A DNA stretch of 64,000 nucleotides. Origin: a bacterium ADurb.Bin236 (GTDB taxonomy: Bacteria > UBP15 > UBA6099). Positions 1-8,587 of this stretch are shown here, piece by piece. Below the pieces are notes generated by a model. That model ran no database searches. It was not told where the DNA came from and was given only the letters and a program-made list of their open reading frames with translations. Each line of letters begins with the position of its first letter. Position 1 is the stretch's first letter. The stretch spans positions 1 through 64,000 of the forward strand of contig MWCD01000005.1 in NCBI GenBank assembly GCA_002069885.1, given 5' to 3'. Made by a program: the position numbers and the translations under genes.

Positions 1-141
1 CTCCCATGGGTCGTGGCATTGCGGCATCCCGACGTGCAGAACCGTGCCGCCGACCACCGTCTGGATGGCCCGCGCGACCTTCTCGCGCGTCTGCCGAACC
101 GTCTCAATCTCGATCCCGAATCTGATGTCTTTTAAATCCAT
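1..141 (-). CDS. amidoligase family protein, N-terminal fragment
   Basis: The first 47 codons of a gene that runs off the left edge. The ATG at 141 follows a strong AAAGGAGG ribosome site. The translation opens [16 protein letters not shown], then an arginine-rich helix and [10 protein letters not shown]. The early FGIEIET motif is the signature of the putative amidoligase family (ATP-grasp-like/glutamine-synthetase-like carboxylate-amine ligases), which form amide bonds on peptides or cell-wall material and are common in phages and mobile elements. That family assignment rests on the N-terminus only; the catalytic region is outside the window. The nearby integrase agrees with an accessory or prophage location. 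Confidence 0.6.
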   Translation of the reverse strand, partial: MDLKDIRFGIEIETVRQTREKVARAIQTVVGGTVLHVGMPQCHDPWE

Positions 142-606
142 CTGCTTCCGCCTCCTTTTTCGCAAATAATCCTTTGTTTGCGCCTTTTTTTAATTCCACA
201 CACATGTTCGAGCCGGGGGCGGATTAAGTCAAGCCAATTTTAATAAAATAATGTTAAATAAATGTAATAATTGAAGGATTGCAATCTTAATTGATTATCA
301 TGACTGTCCTAGCGCGTATGAAGCCTAAAAACGGTCGTAAACAACTAAATGCGGGAGCCGGAAATCCGCTTTAAACGAAAATCAAAGCTATTGTCCCCGG
401 TTCCGGGTGATCCTGTAGAATTGGAATTCAGTGGGATAAAGCAGAAATCGCTCGCACCGGAAGGATGCGGTGATTACCCGGCGGCGGGGCCGAGCAGATA
501 GTCTGTAAATCTGTAACTAATCTTAAATTCTATGCGGCTAACATTGATGAAGGTTATTTGATATAATTGAAATGACTAAAATTATAACAGTGTATTTGAA
601 TTTTAT
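142..606. other. AT-rich intergenic region
   Basis: No convincing gene here. The first 40 bases hold the ribosome site of the amidoligase gene. The rest is low-complexity and AT-rich (about 215-300 and 520-606), separated by a GC-richer stretch (about 350-510) with only short open frames. No tRNA-like fold or long repeat was found. Confidence 0.5.
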
Positions 607-921
607 ATGAATATTGTTGATTATTTTGTAACTTTCTTCGGTCTTTGTTTTTTTTATTTTGGATTAACAGCTATGATTTGGAGCAGAAGGATGAATAAGT
701 ATTTAAAAGAGAACCATTTTGAGAAATGGAAATATATTAATCACATTGGTTCAATCGGGCCACTTACAGTAAATTCATTCACTTGGATTCCTTTTATATT
801 CTCAGAAGATGATTTAGATGACCGTATAGTTGAAGATATTAAAAAACAGATCAGGAAGAATTTTATTTTTTCTACAATTTCATTTTTTCTTATGCCAATA
901 TTATCGCTGATGTTTATGTAG
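607..921 (+). CDS. small AT-rich membrane protein of unknown function
   Basis: 104 residues. A hydrophobic N-terminal segment (about residues 5-25) and a C-terminal one (about 86-104) flank a charged middle rich in Lys, Asp and Glu, so it is probably a two-helix membrane protein. I do not recognise a family. Base composition is much more AT-rich than the chromosomal genes to the right, which suggests recent acquisition. There is no clear Shine-Dalgarno before the ATG, so it could be a chance frame, but the coherent two-helix layout favours a real gene. Confidence 0.45.
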   Translation: MNIVDYFVTFFGLCFFYFGLTAMIWSRRMNKYLKENHFEKWKYINHIGSIGPLTVNSFTWIPFIFSEDDLDDRIVEDIKKQIRKNFIFSTISFFLMPILSLMFM

Positions 922-996
922 ATGATGATATTCTCTGCTTTTCGCAGAAATCACTGGTTTGCTCCAACTGCTGCTTATCCATTAAGCGTTACCTGC

Positions 997-1033
997 AAAA
1001 AAAAAGAACGCCGCCCGATATTGCAGCGGCGTT
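997..1033 (-). terminator. rho-independent terminator of the integrase gene
   Basis: An 8-bp perfect stem, AACGCCGC (1007-1014) with GCGGCGTT (1026-1033), around an 11-nt loop. Read on the minus strand it is followed by C and then a run of nine T (996-1005). It lies about 30 bases past the integrase stop, as expected for a terminator of the minus-strand unit. Confidence 0.8.
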
Positions 1034-1063
1034 ATGGGGGGTATTTCTGGGCTTGGATACTGT

Positions 1064-1903
1064 CTATTTCCCGTGCAGGGTGTCCATGTAGTGCAGCGCG
1101 TCAGCCTCGCTGATTGTGCCTAAATAAATTTGTGTGGTACTCAAATTCGCGTGTCTCAAAAGCACCTTGCTGACCACTTCGAGAGGCAGACCCATGCGGC
1201 TGGCGTAGGTGGCGGCGTGGCGGCGAAAATCGTGCGGCTTGATGTCGACGCCGGCGCGGTCGCCCGCCTTCTTCACCACGAAGCGCGCTCCTGAATAACT
1301 CAGATTGAAGATTCTGTCATCCGGCGAAAAGCCCTTTTCCTTGATGTGCTTACCCAGCCTGTCGGCGGTGGACTCGGTCATGTAGGCGTACTCGATGTCC
1401 TTGCCGCTCTTTGGGGCTTCGAGGGTGATCCTGCGGCCTTCAACATCGCACGGGCACATTTTGAGGACTTCCCCGATCCGCATGCCCGACCGCGCCATCA
1501 GTTCGATCATGACGCGGTCTCTCTCGTTTTCGCATCGGAAAATTACCGAGTCAACATCTTCCTTCCCCGCTACGCTTCTCTTGGAGCGTTTTGGATTTCT
1601 GAACGATTTTGAGAGCAGGGCATTGCCGCATGGATTCGGGATGGCGAGCTCAAGGCAGTTTATGGCAAAGTTGAAAAACGCCTTGGTCTGGACGTGTCGC
1701 AGACGTTTGGTTTCCCTGTTGCATTTCTCGGTCAGGCGGGTCAGGTAGCCCAGAACCTCGTCCGGGGCGATGTCCGACAGTTCGCGGTCTGCGAAATCCC
1801 CCGCGAACGTGTTGTAGAAGTGATTGTAGCCCCGTTGCGTGGACAGCTTCGAGTTCGCCGAGTGGAAATTCCTGTGATGCACTATCGCTTCGTTTACCTT
1901 CAA
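1064..1903 (-). CDS. tyrosine recombinase / phage-type integrase
   Basis: 279 residues. An N-terminal SAM-like core-binding domain (about 1-95) is followed by a catalytic domain with the full tyrosine recombinase set: Arg142 in ARSGMRIGE, Lys at about 165-168 in APKSGK, His224 and Arg227 in PHDFRRH, His251 in LLRHANL, and nucleophile Tyr260 in TTQIYLG. It would catalyse site-specific integration and excision of a mobile element. The element's attachment site is not identifiable here and no tRNA gene is adjacent. The upstream membrane gene ends 13 bases before its start, so the two are probably co-transcribed. An intact recombinase beside an amidoligase start and AT-rich genes marks an element edge. 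It could alternatively be a domesticated XerC/D-like enzyme, but no dif-like site is seen. Confidence 0.9.
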   Translation of the reverse strand: MKVNEAIVHHRNFHSANSKLSTQRGYNHFYNTFAGDFADRELSDIAPDEVLGYLTRLTEKCNRETKRLRHVQTKAFFNFAINCLELAIPNPCGNALLSKSFRNPKRSKRSVAGKEDVDSVIFRCENERDRVMIELMARSGMRIGEVLKMCPCDVEGRRITLEAPKSGKDIEYAYMTESTADRLGKHIKEKGFSPDDRIFNLSYSGARFVVKKAGDRAGVDIKPHDFRRHAATYASRMGLPLEVVSKVLLRHANLSTTQIYLGTISEADALHYMDTLHGK

Positions 1904-1916
1904 GGCGGTCGCCTCC

Positions 1917-2339
1917 TCAGAATGTTTTCTTCAGCCATTTGCCGACTTTGTGGCCGATTTTGTTTGTGAGCGTGGTCGGCTCGATTTTGACGGCTCCGGT
2001 GGAATCGACGGTGACGCCCACACCGGGGATGAGCGTGTCGGAGAACACTTCCAACGGCTCTCCCTTCTTTTTGCGGATAGAGACTTTGCTGTTACCGGCG
2101 TCCACGGCGGCGACGACGCCCGCCACTTTCTTCTCCGGCACGACGCCGGTGGCGAGAATTAGCTCTTTGGCGCGGGTTGAATCGATCTCGCTGGCAGCGA
2201 GCCGTTTCAATGCGCTGTCGGCGGCGTGAGCAAGCTCTTCCCTCACGTCATGTCCGAGTTTGAAAAGGATTCCTAGCACGGCCACAATGAGCGGCGCGAG
2301 CGCGGTGACGATCTGAATCAACTGTAAGGCATTTTCCAA
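1917..2339 (-). CDS. hypothetical protein with one N-terminal membrane helix
   Basis: 140 residues. One hydrophobic helix near the N-terminus (about 8-28), a short amphipathic helix, then a soluble region rich in Val, Lys and Thr and a basic C-terminus (KVGKWLKKTF). No family recognised. The position just upstream of the integrase and the single short helix recall accessory proteins of phages or integrative elements, but it is not a convincing holin. Function unknown. Confidence 0.6.
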   Translation of the reverse strand: MENALQLIQIVTALAPLIVAVLGILFKLGHDVREELAHAADSALKRLAASEIDSTRAKELILATGVVPEKKVAGVVAAVDAGNSKVSIRKKKGEPLEVFSDTLIPGVGVTVDSTGAVKIEPTTLTNKIGHKVGKWLKKTF

Positions 2340-2580
2340 AATGGATTCACGGGTTCTATTTGACGATGGCCTTATGATAATTTAACCCTAAGAAATCAAA
2401 ACGGGGCTTAAAGGCAGAGTTTTTATCAAAGATGGATAATGTTGCCGTTCCAGAGCCAGCCGGAATTCCAGAGTTCGCGGTAAACATTTCTCCGTATCTT
2501 CCAGAGCGGCATGCCCTCTCCGTGAAAGTCATCGGCATAAAGATGCCGATGACAACTACTTATTTATCTTGTGAATAACT

Positions 2581-3324
2581 ATGCAAGACCGTTACGTAGG
2601 AGATATAGGCGACTTCGGGAAATACGCCCTTCTTAATTTCATCCAGCAAAAAACAAATCTTAAACTGGGAGTGAATTGGTATTTGACAGATCCGGATAAA
2701 TTGGGAGAGAAACAGAAGAACGACGGGAATCTTACCGGATACGAAAGCATCAAACATCTTGACAAGGATTTGTACGAAAAACTGAAGAAACTCGTTGACT
2801 GCAATACAAGGCATGTGAGTGAAGTCGAGAATATGGATAATGGCATTCTTGCTAATGGCACAGTTTTTTTTTCAGATGAAGTCGCTGTTGGTAATAGAAA
2901 CGATTGGTTCAACAGGGCCATACAACACTTTTCAGATTACAGAGCTCAAATTGTGTTCATGGACCCTGACAATGGCTGCTGCATAAATTCAATATCTGGA
3001 GCCAAGCATGTTCGTTTCGATGAAATCGTTGGTCATTATCACGAAGCGAAGCAAAGTATGATCGTATATAATCATTGCAACAGAAAGCCACCAGATAAAT
3101 ACAGAGACTATTTTAGACCTCTATTCGAGATTGCTGAATATCTGCCAAGTGTGCGCTTCCGTAGAAAAAGCGCTCGCGATTACTTTTTTGTATTGCAAGA
3201 GGCACATAGGATGCCCGTTGTTGCCGCTCTTCATGAATTCTTGAAAACACCTTGGGGCCAGAAGGCTCACGGTTTCGCCACCCCTCATTTCACGCCGACG
3301 CCATGCTGGTATGATTGGCAATAG
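2581..3324 (+). CDS. uncharacterised QDRYVGDIGDFGKY family protein
   Basis: 247 residues. It opens with the striking motif QDRYVGDIGDFGKYALL and has VFMDPDNG at about 125-132 and VYNHCNRK at about 162-169. From memory, proteins with this same N-terminus are widespread in bacteria as uncharacterised proteins of 230-250 residues, often in accessory regions. The hydrophobic-Asp-Pro-Asp-Asn-Gly motif resembles the catalytic loop of some SAM-dependent DNA methylases and of TcmP-like proteins, so a Rossmann-type fold is possible; that is inference. It stands alone on the plus strand between an integrase module and an acetyltransferase. No strong ribosome site precedes the ATG, but the conserved N-terminus fixes the start. 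Confidence 0.75.
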   Translation: MQDRYVGDIGDFGKYALLNFIQQKTNLKLGVNWYLTDPDKLGEKQKNDGNLTGYESIKHLDKDLYEKLKKLVDCNTRHVSEVENMDNGILANGTVFFSDEVAVGNRNDWFNRAIQHFSDYRAQIVFMDPDNGCCINSISGAKHVRFDEIVGHYHEAKQSMIVYNHCNRKPPDKYRDYFRPLFEIAEYLPSVRFRRKSARDYFFVLQEAHRMPVVAALHEFLKTPWGQKAHGFATPHFTPTPCWYDWQ

Positions 3325-3903
3325 GTATTTTCATATATTGTGTGGCTAGAATTACATTTTCGCTGTGATGCAACCCAAACAATGCCGACACTGAATATTC
3401 AAGGGTTTTGAAAAACAGATTCACCGATCGCGCTTTTGCCGCAAGACAAATCGCTTAAGGAATTATATGGCGCTCCATTCTCCAAAATATATACCTTTCT
3501 GCACATGCGAGTCCGGCGTGCCATCTCCGCATATTTTCTTAAGTATTTGATAGCAATAAATCTCGGATGTCGCATTTTGTTTTGCGCTTTCGCAATATGC
3601 TTTATTTGCGAATGTGTATTGCCCGCGCAGCCATAATGATGCTTTCGTCGGTTATTTCTCATGACGGCTGATGTAATAATGTTGCTTTGATTATTTCTTG
3701 CTTTGTCTATATTTCCTTTGCCATGCTTTCCGGCATTGTTTCCGTAGATCGCGCAATCCGCGCTCTTTGCGGCGACCTGTTCTTCTTTGCTTTGCTGAAT
3801 TCTGTTAGAATTACTAACGGTTGCTGTTATTTCGCGTTTATAGCGACAACGTCAACATTGCTTATGCGACTTGTGTTCTTAATTTATGAATGGAGCTAAT
3901 CTC
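3325..3903. other. intergenic region without a supported gene
   Basis: Only short open frames of 60-90 codons on both strands, with no recognisable motif and no good ribosome sites; the frames overlap antisense to one another. The last part (3892-3895) carries the GGAG site of the acetyltransferase gene. It may be decayed accessory DNA. Confidence 0.45.
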
Positions 3904-4518
3904 ATGAAACAACCGATTTGTCGCAGTTATTTTATTTCAAAAGTCAAAAAACTTCTTGAGCGCGTTGAAAACATGGATTGCAACAGGCTCACAAAAGAGA
4001 TTCACACAGGAGAAAGGTATGATATTGGCGATTATACATATGGCGCCCCAAAAATAACTGGAGGCATGGGGAGGGTTATTATAGGCAAATATTGTTCTAT
4101 TTCCAGCGATGTGACGATCATTATGGATGAGCATCGTCCGGACTTGATATCCACTTATCCTTTCAAAGAAATGATGCGCGAAAGTTGGCCCGAGGCCTCA
4201 GATTTGCCAAGCGTCGCCATGTGCAAGGGCGATGTGGCGATAGGCAACGATGTCCTCATAGGGTACGGAGCCACGATTCTTGCCGGAGTCGCCATAGGAG
4301 ACGGAGCGATAATCGCAGCGAAATCAGTCGTGACAAAAAATGTCGAACCATATTCCGTAGTAGCCGGTTCTCCGGCTAAGGAAATCAATAAACGTTTCTC
4401 TCAAGACGCTGTTTTAAAATTGATGGCTCTTAAATGGTGGGATTGGCCTGAAGAAAGAATAAGAAAAAACATGGGATTGCTCTGCGGCGGGATCGAAAAT
4501 CTAGAAAAAATCGTATGA
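3904..4518 (+). CDS. CatB-like O-acetyltransferase (hexapeptide repeat)
   Basis: 204 residues. It belongs to the xenobiotic acetyltransferase/CatB-like branch of left-handed beta-helix enzymes, which move acetyl from acetyl-CoA to a hydroxyl on an antibiotic or sugar. Evidence: GRVIIGKYCSISSDVTI, the loop EHRPDLISTYPF with the probable catalytic His, hexapeptide turns IGNDVLIGYGATILAGVAIG, the AKSVVTKNV and YSVVAGSPAKEI segments, and the family C-terminus KWWDWPEERI. I place the start at 3904 because GGAG at 3892-3895 sits 8 bases before it; an in-frame ATG at 3886 lacks such a site. The substrate cannot be told: it may be a surface-glycan sugar, given the glycan cluster nearby, rather than chloramphenicol or streptogramin. 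Confidence 0.85.
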   Translation: MKQPICRSYFISKVKKLLERVENMDCNRLTKEIHTGERYDIGDYTYGAPKITGGMGRVIIGKYCSISSDVTIIMDEHRPDLISTYPFKEMMRESWPEASDLPSVAMCKGDVAIGNDVLIGYGATILAGVAIGDGAIIAAKSVVTKNVEPYSVVAGSPAKEINKRFSQDAVLKLMALKWWDWPEERIRKNMGLLCGGIENLEKIV

Positions 4519-4580
4519 TGCGCATTGCCGGCGGACTTGGCTAGTAAATCGGAGCTCGTCCGTTATTCTGACTTAAAACT

Positions 4581-5021
4581 TTATCCTCGAGGGTCGGGGT
4601 AATTTTCTCCGAAATGGGCTGATATGTCGCGTTGTTTTAAAGCTCTTTTTATCTCGTTTATCAAATGAGACTGTTCGAAAGGTTTTGTGATATATCGTTT
4701 CGCGCCCGCCACGAACATCGAGAGTTTTGATGTCAATTCATTCTTTGCGGTCAGCGCTATCACAGGAATCGACCGCGTGCTTTCGTTTTCCATCAGCTTG
4801 CGGCAGACTTCTATTCCGTTCATCTTCGGCAGCATGAGATCGAGAATGATGGCGTCGGGATTGTCTCGCCCCGCTATCTCCAATCCTTCCTCTCCGTCGA
4901 ATGCCGAAAGCGGCTCATATCCGGCGTCGCGCAAAATTAGAGACACCATGTCGTTCATATCCCTGTCGTCCTCTATCACTAGGACTGTTGCGCTTTTTTT
5001 ATCCAATGTTATGTTTTCCAT
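4581..5021 (-). CDS. stand-alone response regulator (CheY-like receiver)
   Basis: 146 residues from the ATG at 5021. A single receiver domain with acidic pocket IEDDRD, phospho-acceptor Asp in AIILDLMLPKMNG, Thr in IALTAKN and Lys in ITKPF. No output domain follows, so it should act through protein contacts. No histidine kinase gene is adjacent. An upstream in-frame ATG (5075) would add an unlikely 18-residue leader. A close relative lies at 26808-27230: both have the A/TGAKR(F/Y)-TKPF type ending. Confidence 0.88.
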   Translation of the reverse strand: MENITLDKKSATVLVIEDDRDMNDMVSLILRDAGYEPLSAFDGEEGLEIAGRDNPDAIILDLMLPKMNGIEVCRKLMENESTRSIPVIALTAKNELTSKLSMFVAGAKRYITKPFEQSHLINEIKRALKQRDISAHFGENYPDPRG

Positions 5022-5122
5022 TAATTTCTTTAAATGACTCTTAAAATATTGTAATATTATATCTGAAAAAGTCAATCTGTCGCAAATGGCCTAAAACGGA
5101 CTAGCGACGCATCGAGGACCGG

Positions 5123-5497
5123 ATGAAAAGAGCTTTGAGCCATTGTCCTGTGTGCAACAACACTCTAATGATATCAAGGCTTTCATGTTCCGAATGCAAC
5201 ACCGCCATCGAGGGCGAATTCGGACACGGCCTTTTTTCTGACCTGACGGATGAGGAGCGGCGGTTTGTTGAGTTGTTCGTAGTTTCGAGGGGCAATATCA
5301 AAGAAATGGAAAAACGTCTAGGCGTGTCCTATCCGACCGTAAGAAACAGGTTGGACGCAATTATCGAGAAGTTAAACAGAAAGCTGAGAAAAGACGATCC
5401 TGAGACGAGGCGGTTGCGGCGGCTGGAGATTATTGAATCGATAAAAAGGGGAGATCTTACCCCGGACGAAGGCGCGGCGTTGATAGAAGAATTATAA
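5123..5497 (+). CDS. DUF2089 family zinc-ribbon/HTH protein
   Basis: 124 residues. N-terminal four-cysteine zinc ribbon (CPVCNN at about 8-13 and CSECNT at about 21-26), then a helix-turn-helix (MEKRLGVSYPTVRNRLD) and a C-terminal SHOCT-like helical hairpin (ESIKRGDLTPDEGAALIEEL). This is the DUF2089 layout, a probable DNA-binding regulator. The SHOCT-like end closely matches the N-terminus of the next gene, so the two products may interact or be regulator and effector. GAGG before the ATG supports the start. Confidence 0.85.
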   Translation: MKRALSHCPVCNNTLMISRLSCSECNTAIEGEFGHGLFSDLTDEERRFVELFVVSRGNIKEMEKRLGVSYPTVRNRLDAIIEKLNRKLRKDDPETRRLRRLEIIESIKRGDLTPDEGAALIEEL

Positions 5498-5546
5498 GGA
5501 TGAAGGCTGTGTGACGCTAGAGAGGCTTCAATGGAATGAGGGATAA

Positions 5547-5930
5547 ATGACCGACGGGAAAGAAAAGCTTGAAGTGCTGAACATGATACGAGAGGGAAAG
5601 ATAACTCCCGAACAGGGAGTAAGGCTGATAGAAGCTCTCGACAAGGCGGAAGCCGTGGAGAGCCCCGGAGTCGCCCCTTCCGGCGCGGCGCGTTGGCTCA
5701 ATATTGAGATAAAATCAAAATCAGCCGGGAAGTATAAGAGCCTTACCCCTATCCGCATCCCGCTTTCTCTGGTGAAACTTTTTTTCAGGTTTATCCCTAA
5801 GGACTCCGCCCTGCCCGGCTCGGATTCTTCCATCGACGAGATCATGAAGACGCTGGAAACCGGAAAACCCATTGAGTTTCATTCGGAAGACGGAGAGGAA
5901 GGCCGTTCGATAAGAATCGTGGCGGAATAA
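5547..5930 (+). CDS. SHOCT-like domain protein
   Basis: 127 residues. The N-terminal 30 residues (LNMIREGKITPEQGVRLIEAL) form the SHOCT-like helical hairpin also found at the end of the DUF2089 protein 50 bases upstream. The rest is a beta-rich region (LNIEIKSKSAGKYKSLTPIRIPLSLVK) and ends with the VAE terminus. Such proteins usually accompany DUF2089 or DUF4097-type envelope-stress genes. No membrane helix is seen. GAGGG lies four bases before the ATG. Exact role unknown. Confidence 0.75.
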   Translation: MTDGKEKLEVLNMIREGKITPEQGVRLIEALDKAEAVESPGVAPSGAARWLNIEIKSKSAGKYKSLTPIRIPLSLVKLFFRFIPKDSALPGSDSSIDEIMKTLETGKPIEFHSEDGEEGRSIRIVAE

Positions 5931-5955
5931 CCCGCAACCGAAGGCGCGTTTCAGT

Positions 5956-6585
5956 TCACTGCGGTTTCCTCATCAAAAACCAAGTGAAATCCCCAAGGGG
6001 AAATATCGGATCTCTGTAATAAATGAAACCATAGTCCACAAGCTCGACGCCCTTGTGTCTGTCCATAAATTCTCCGGCAAAATCCCTCTTGAAGAGCCGC
6101 TCTCGGTGTCCTCGATATTCAATTTCCATCGGGGTCGGATTGTAGTATTCACACATCAGGACATATTCACGGCTCGCCGAAAACATCCTGTCGTAAACGT
6201 CCGGCAACCTGTCGGGATTTATGTGTATCAGCACTCCCTTGGTAAAAACAAGATCCCACTTCCTGTCCGATTTAAATTCAAGTATCGACTCGTTGAAAGT
6301 TTCCACAAATCCTAGAGACTTCACTTTTTCATACGCTACCGGATTGATCTCCACAGCGGACAGTTTTGCTTTAGGCAGCAGAGGACGTAAAGCGATCATG
6401 TTCAGACCTATGTTAGAACCGAATTCGATTACGGAATCGATTTTACGGCATTTTGAGATAGCGCAGGAAAGAAGTCGCATTTTCGGAGCGATATAATCTT
6501 CAGAACTATTTCTAATGATATACTCATTCCCGAAATCCGTCGCCCAAAACGACTCCTGATCGGTGGAGTATTGCTTGTCTGACAT
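5956..6585 (-). CDS. pseudaminic-acid-associated SAM methyltransferase
   Basis: 209 residues from the ATG at 6585, chosen because GGGAGG precedes it by 7 bases; an upstream ATG at 6609 has no such site. Class I methyltransferase: IEFGSNIGLN is the SAM-binding glycine motif, AVEINP the acidic ribose-binding loop. The segments FWATDFGNEYIIRN, FTKGVLIHINPD, YYNPTPMEIEYRGH and LFKRDFAGEFM match the methylase family associated with pseudaminic-acid loci. It probably methylates a nonulosonate precursor or glycan. The sialate-synthase-like gene 0.9 kb upstream on the same strand supports this. Confidence 0.82.
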   Translation of the reverse strand: MSDKQYSTDQESFWATDFGNEYIIRNSSEDYIAPKMRLLSCAISKCRKIDSVIEFGSNIGLNMIALRPLLPKAKLSAVEINPVAYEKVKSLGFVETFNESILEFKSDRKWDLVFTKGVLIHINPDRLPDVYDRMFSASREYVLMCEYYNPTPMEIEYRGHRERLFKRDFAGEFMDRHKGVELVDYGFIYYRDPIFPLGDFTWFLMRKPQ

Positions 6586-6797
6586 TCCGCCGCCTCCCGG
6601 CTGAGGCAAAGAGAGCGTTCTGCTCCCTTATTGCCCTTTTGATTTTTTACAATTCTATTCAGTTAAGTATGACACACAAACAGCGATCTCGCGAGGGAGC
6701 GCGCTGAACGCCTAACTGCCTCCCGTAAAAAACGAACTACGCCGTCTCATCAGCATATAAAAATCCATCTTAAGTTTTGAAGTTAACATGTCTCGAT

Positions 6798-7517
6798 CTA
6801 CTCATTCGATGCGACATTCCCTTCTGCAGCCGAAGAGTTCGGACAAAATGAATACTTGGGTCTCCTGAAACAAGAATACTTAACGATGCCGATTACAGCG
6901 GCTCTGAAAATCTTGGCGTTGGCGCGAAGCGAGCTGCCGAATCTGGATGCGCCCGCTCTCGGCGCTATTGAAATTCCAATCTGTTCTATTCTCATTCCGA
7001 GTTTCGCTGCAAAAAGAATCAATTCGCTTCCTATGGATTTATATGAATCAAAATGGCCAAGTTTTTCGTATACTGCCATCCTATAACCTTTCATTCCACA
7101 CATGGGGTCTTTGATGCCGCACAAGAAATCCGTGAGAGAGGAAAAAAGCGATTCCGCCGCCCGAGCGCGAAACGGCCTGACACCCGACACTACATCCGCC
7201 CCCGCTTCCAGAGCCGCGGCAAAACTTTTCAGGTTCTCAGGATTGTGCTGAGAGTCAGCGTCCATCGTCGCCGCGAATTCGAACCCTCTGCGCGACGCTT
7301 CCGCAAACCCCAAACTCAGAGCCGCGTCGTAACCAAGATTCTTTTCATGACTGACGACTATCGCGCCGGATTTGCCGGCTTCTAGCGCGGTCTCGTCGCT
7401 TGACGCGTCGTTTGCCACAATAACAACCCCGATGGCAGAAGCCGCATCGACGACTTTTTTGATTGTCGCCGCCTCATTGAAAGCGGGTATGATTATTGCC
7501 AGTCTATGTCTGTCCAT
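6798..7517 (-). CDS. family 2 glycosyltransferase (DPM1/DPG-synthase like)
   Basis: 239 residues from the ATG at 7517, which overlaps the end of the synthase gene by 25 bases. GT-A fold: LAIIIPAFNEAATIKKVV at the N-terminus, VIVANDASSDET (nucleotide binding), GYDAALSLGF, the metal-binding MDADSQHNPEN, and DPMCGMKGYRM in the acceptor region. It resembles polyprenyl-phosphate sugar transferases of the dolichyl-phosphate mannose synthase type but has no C-terminal membrane helices. Likely role: sugar transfer in the surface glycan made by this cluster. A longer frame starting at 7607 would lie almost wholly inside the upstream gene and is rejected. Confidence 0.85.
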   Translation of the reverse strand: MDRHRLAIIIPAFNEAATIKKVVDAASAIGVVIVANDASSDETALEAGKSGAIVVSHEKNLGYDAALSLGFAEASRRGFEFAATMDADSQHNPENLKSFAAALEAGADVVSGVRPFRARAAESLFSSLTDFLCGIKDPMCGMKGYRMAVYEKLGHFDSYKSIGSELILFAAKLGMRIEQIGISIAPRAGASRFGSSLRANAKIFRAAVIGIVKYSCFRRPKYSFCPNSSAAEGNVASNE

Positions 7518-8587
7518 GATATATGAGCGCCGGCGGGGATATCCTTTCGCGCAGTGCGGCTTAGAATGTCCTCGAGCTTGCCCGGCGGCAGCGCGTCTTC
7601 GGGACACGGCCTTAGAGCAACAAGATTATCGCGGGTGAAAGAGCCGCCTTGGGGGATATCAACAGCCGCGCGTAGCGCGCGCCTTTGAAGGACGAACGTC
7701 CGCGACTCGTTCTCTTCTACCTTTTTCTCGCTGGAACCCAGAGCTGCCTCCAACTCGCGCGTTCTTTCGACCATCTCGCGCCAGTCCCGAGGAGTCATTG
7801 AGAAACTGTGATCGGGGCCTATCCTTTCCCGGTCGTCCGTAAAATGTTTTTCAATCACCTTCGCGCCGAGGGCAACCGCGCCCAATGTCGCTGCGCAACC
7901 TAGAGTGTGATCGCTAAGCCCCAGAACAGCGTCCGGCCACATCTTGGCGTAAGTCTTCAACACATTTAGATTCACGTGCTTGAACTGCTCAGGCGAAGCC
8001 ACGTAATTCGTGTTGCACTGCATAATTCCAATCATTGGCGTGATTTCCAGCATGGCGTCGACCGCGGCGCTCACTTCGTCTATCGACGACGCGCCCGTCG
8101 CGAGAAGAACAGGTTTTCCTTTGCCGCAAATATGGCGGATTATCTCAAGCCATGTGATGTCTCCCGACCCGATTTTGAATATTTCCACATATTCGTTCAC
8201 CGCGTCCACAAGCTCGAAAGAATAAGGGCTGGTGAAGAAAGCGATGCCCGCGTCGTCGCAAGCACGCTTGAGCGCGGGCGTCCAGTTATCCGGGAGACTG
8301 GCGTCTTTGTACACTTCGAAAACCGACTTGCTCCATGAGGCTTGATGAGACTGCTGAGAACCGAGATTTCTGAACCCGTAATCGCTCACAATGGTCTCGG
8401 CGGCAAAATGTTGAAATTTAGCGGCGTCCGCGCCTGCCTCTGCGGCCAAACCTATTAGGTCTTCGGCTCTGGACAGGTCTCCGTCATGGTTAGCGGCAAT
8501 GTCCGCTATGAAAAAAACCGGACGGCCTTCGCCTATCTCATGCCGTCCGAAGCTCAATGTTCTCTGTGGCATGTGGAGCAAACTCAC
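7493..8587 (-). CDS. neuB: N-acetylneuraminate/pseudaminate synthase family
   Basis: 364 residues. NeuB family TIM barrel (about 20-280) that condenses phosphoenolpyruvate with a 6-carbon amino sugar to a nonulosonic acid. Motifs: FFIADIAANHDGDL, GADAAKFQHF, FKIGSGDITW, PVLLATGASSIDEV, MQCNTNYVA, LGLSDHTLGCAATLGAVALGAKVIEKHF (here split), and DHSFSMTP. It ends with an antifreeze-like SAF domain (about 300-360). The start is a GTG at 8587 that overlaps the upstream stop in GTGA; an ATG at 8572 is an alternative. Whether the product is sialic, legionaminic or pseudaminic acid cannot be told; the adjacent pseudaminic-type methylase favours a diamino sugar. Confidence 0.88.
   Translation of the reverse strand: MSLLHMPQRTLSFGRHEIGEGRPVFFIADIAANHDGDLSRAEDLIGLAAEAGADAAKFQHFAAETIVSDYGFRNLGSQQSHQASWSKSVFEVYKDASLPDNWTPALKRACDDAGIAFFTSPYSFELVDAVNEYVEIFKIGSGDITWLEIIRHICGKGKPVLLATGASSIDEVSAAVDAMLEITPMIGIMQCNTNYVASPEQFKHVNLNVLKTYAKMWPDAVLGLSDHTLGCAATLGAVALGAKVIEKHFTDDRERIGPDHSFSMTPRDWREMVERTRELEAALGSSEKKVEENESRTFVLQRRALRAAVDIPQGGSFTRDNLVALRPCPEDALPPGKLEDILSRTARKDIPAGAHISWTDIDWQ

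Noticed and set aside
922-1113. 63-codon open frame on the plus strand
   Set aside because: It runs through the integrase terminator and overlaps the integrase end; no motif, Arg/Cys-rich tail typical of a shadow frame.
2356-2538. 60-codon minus-strand frame between the membrane protein and the QDRYVGD gene
   Set aside because: No family resemblance, no ribosome site and low-complexity composition; a remnant is possible but unsupported.
3399-3899. Several 65-90 codon frames on both strands
   Set aside because: Mutually overlapping, no motif or ribosome site; treated as intergenic.
5931-5966. Possible bidirectional terminator between the SHOCT-like gene and the methylase
   Set aside because: Only a five-base CCGCA/TGCGG match without a T-run on either side.
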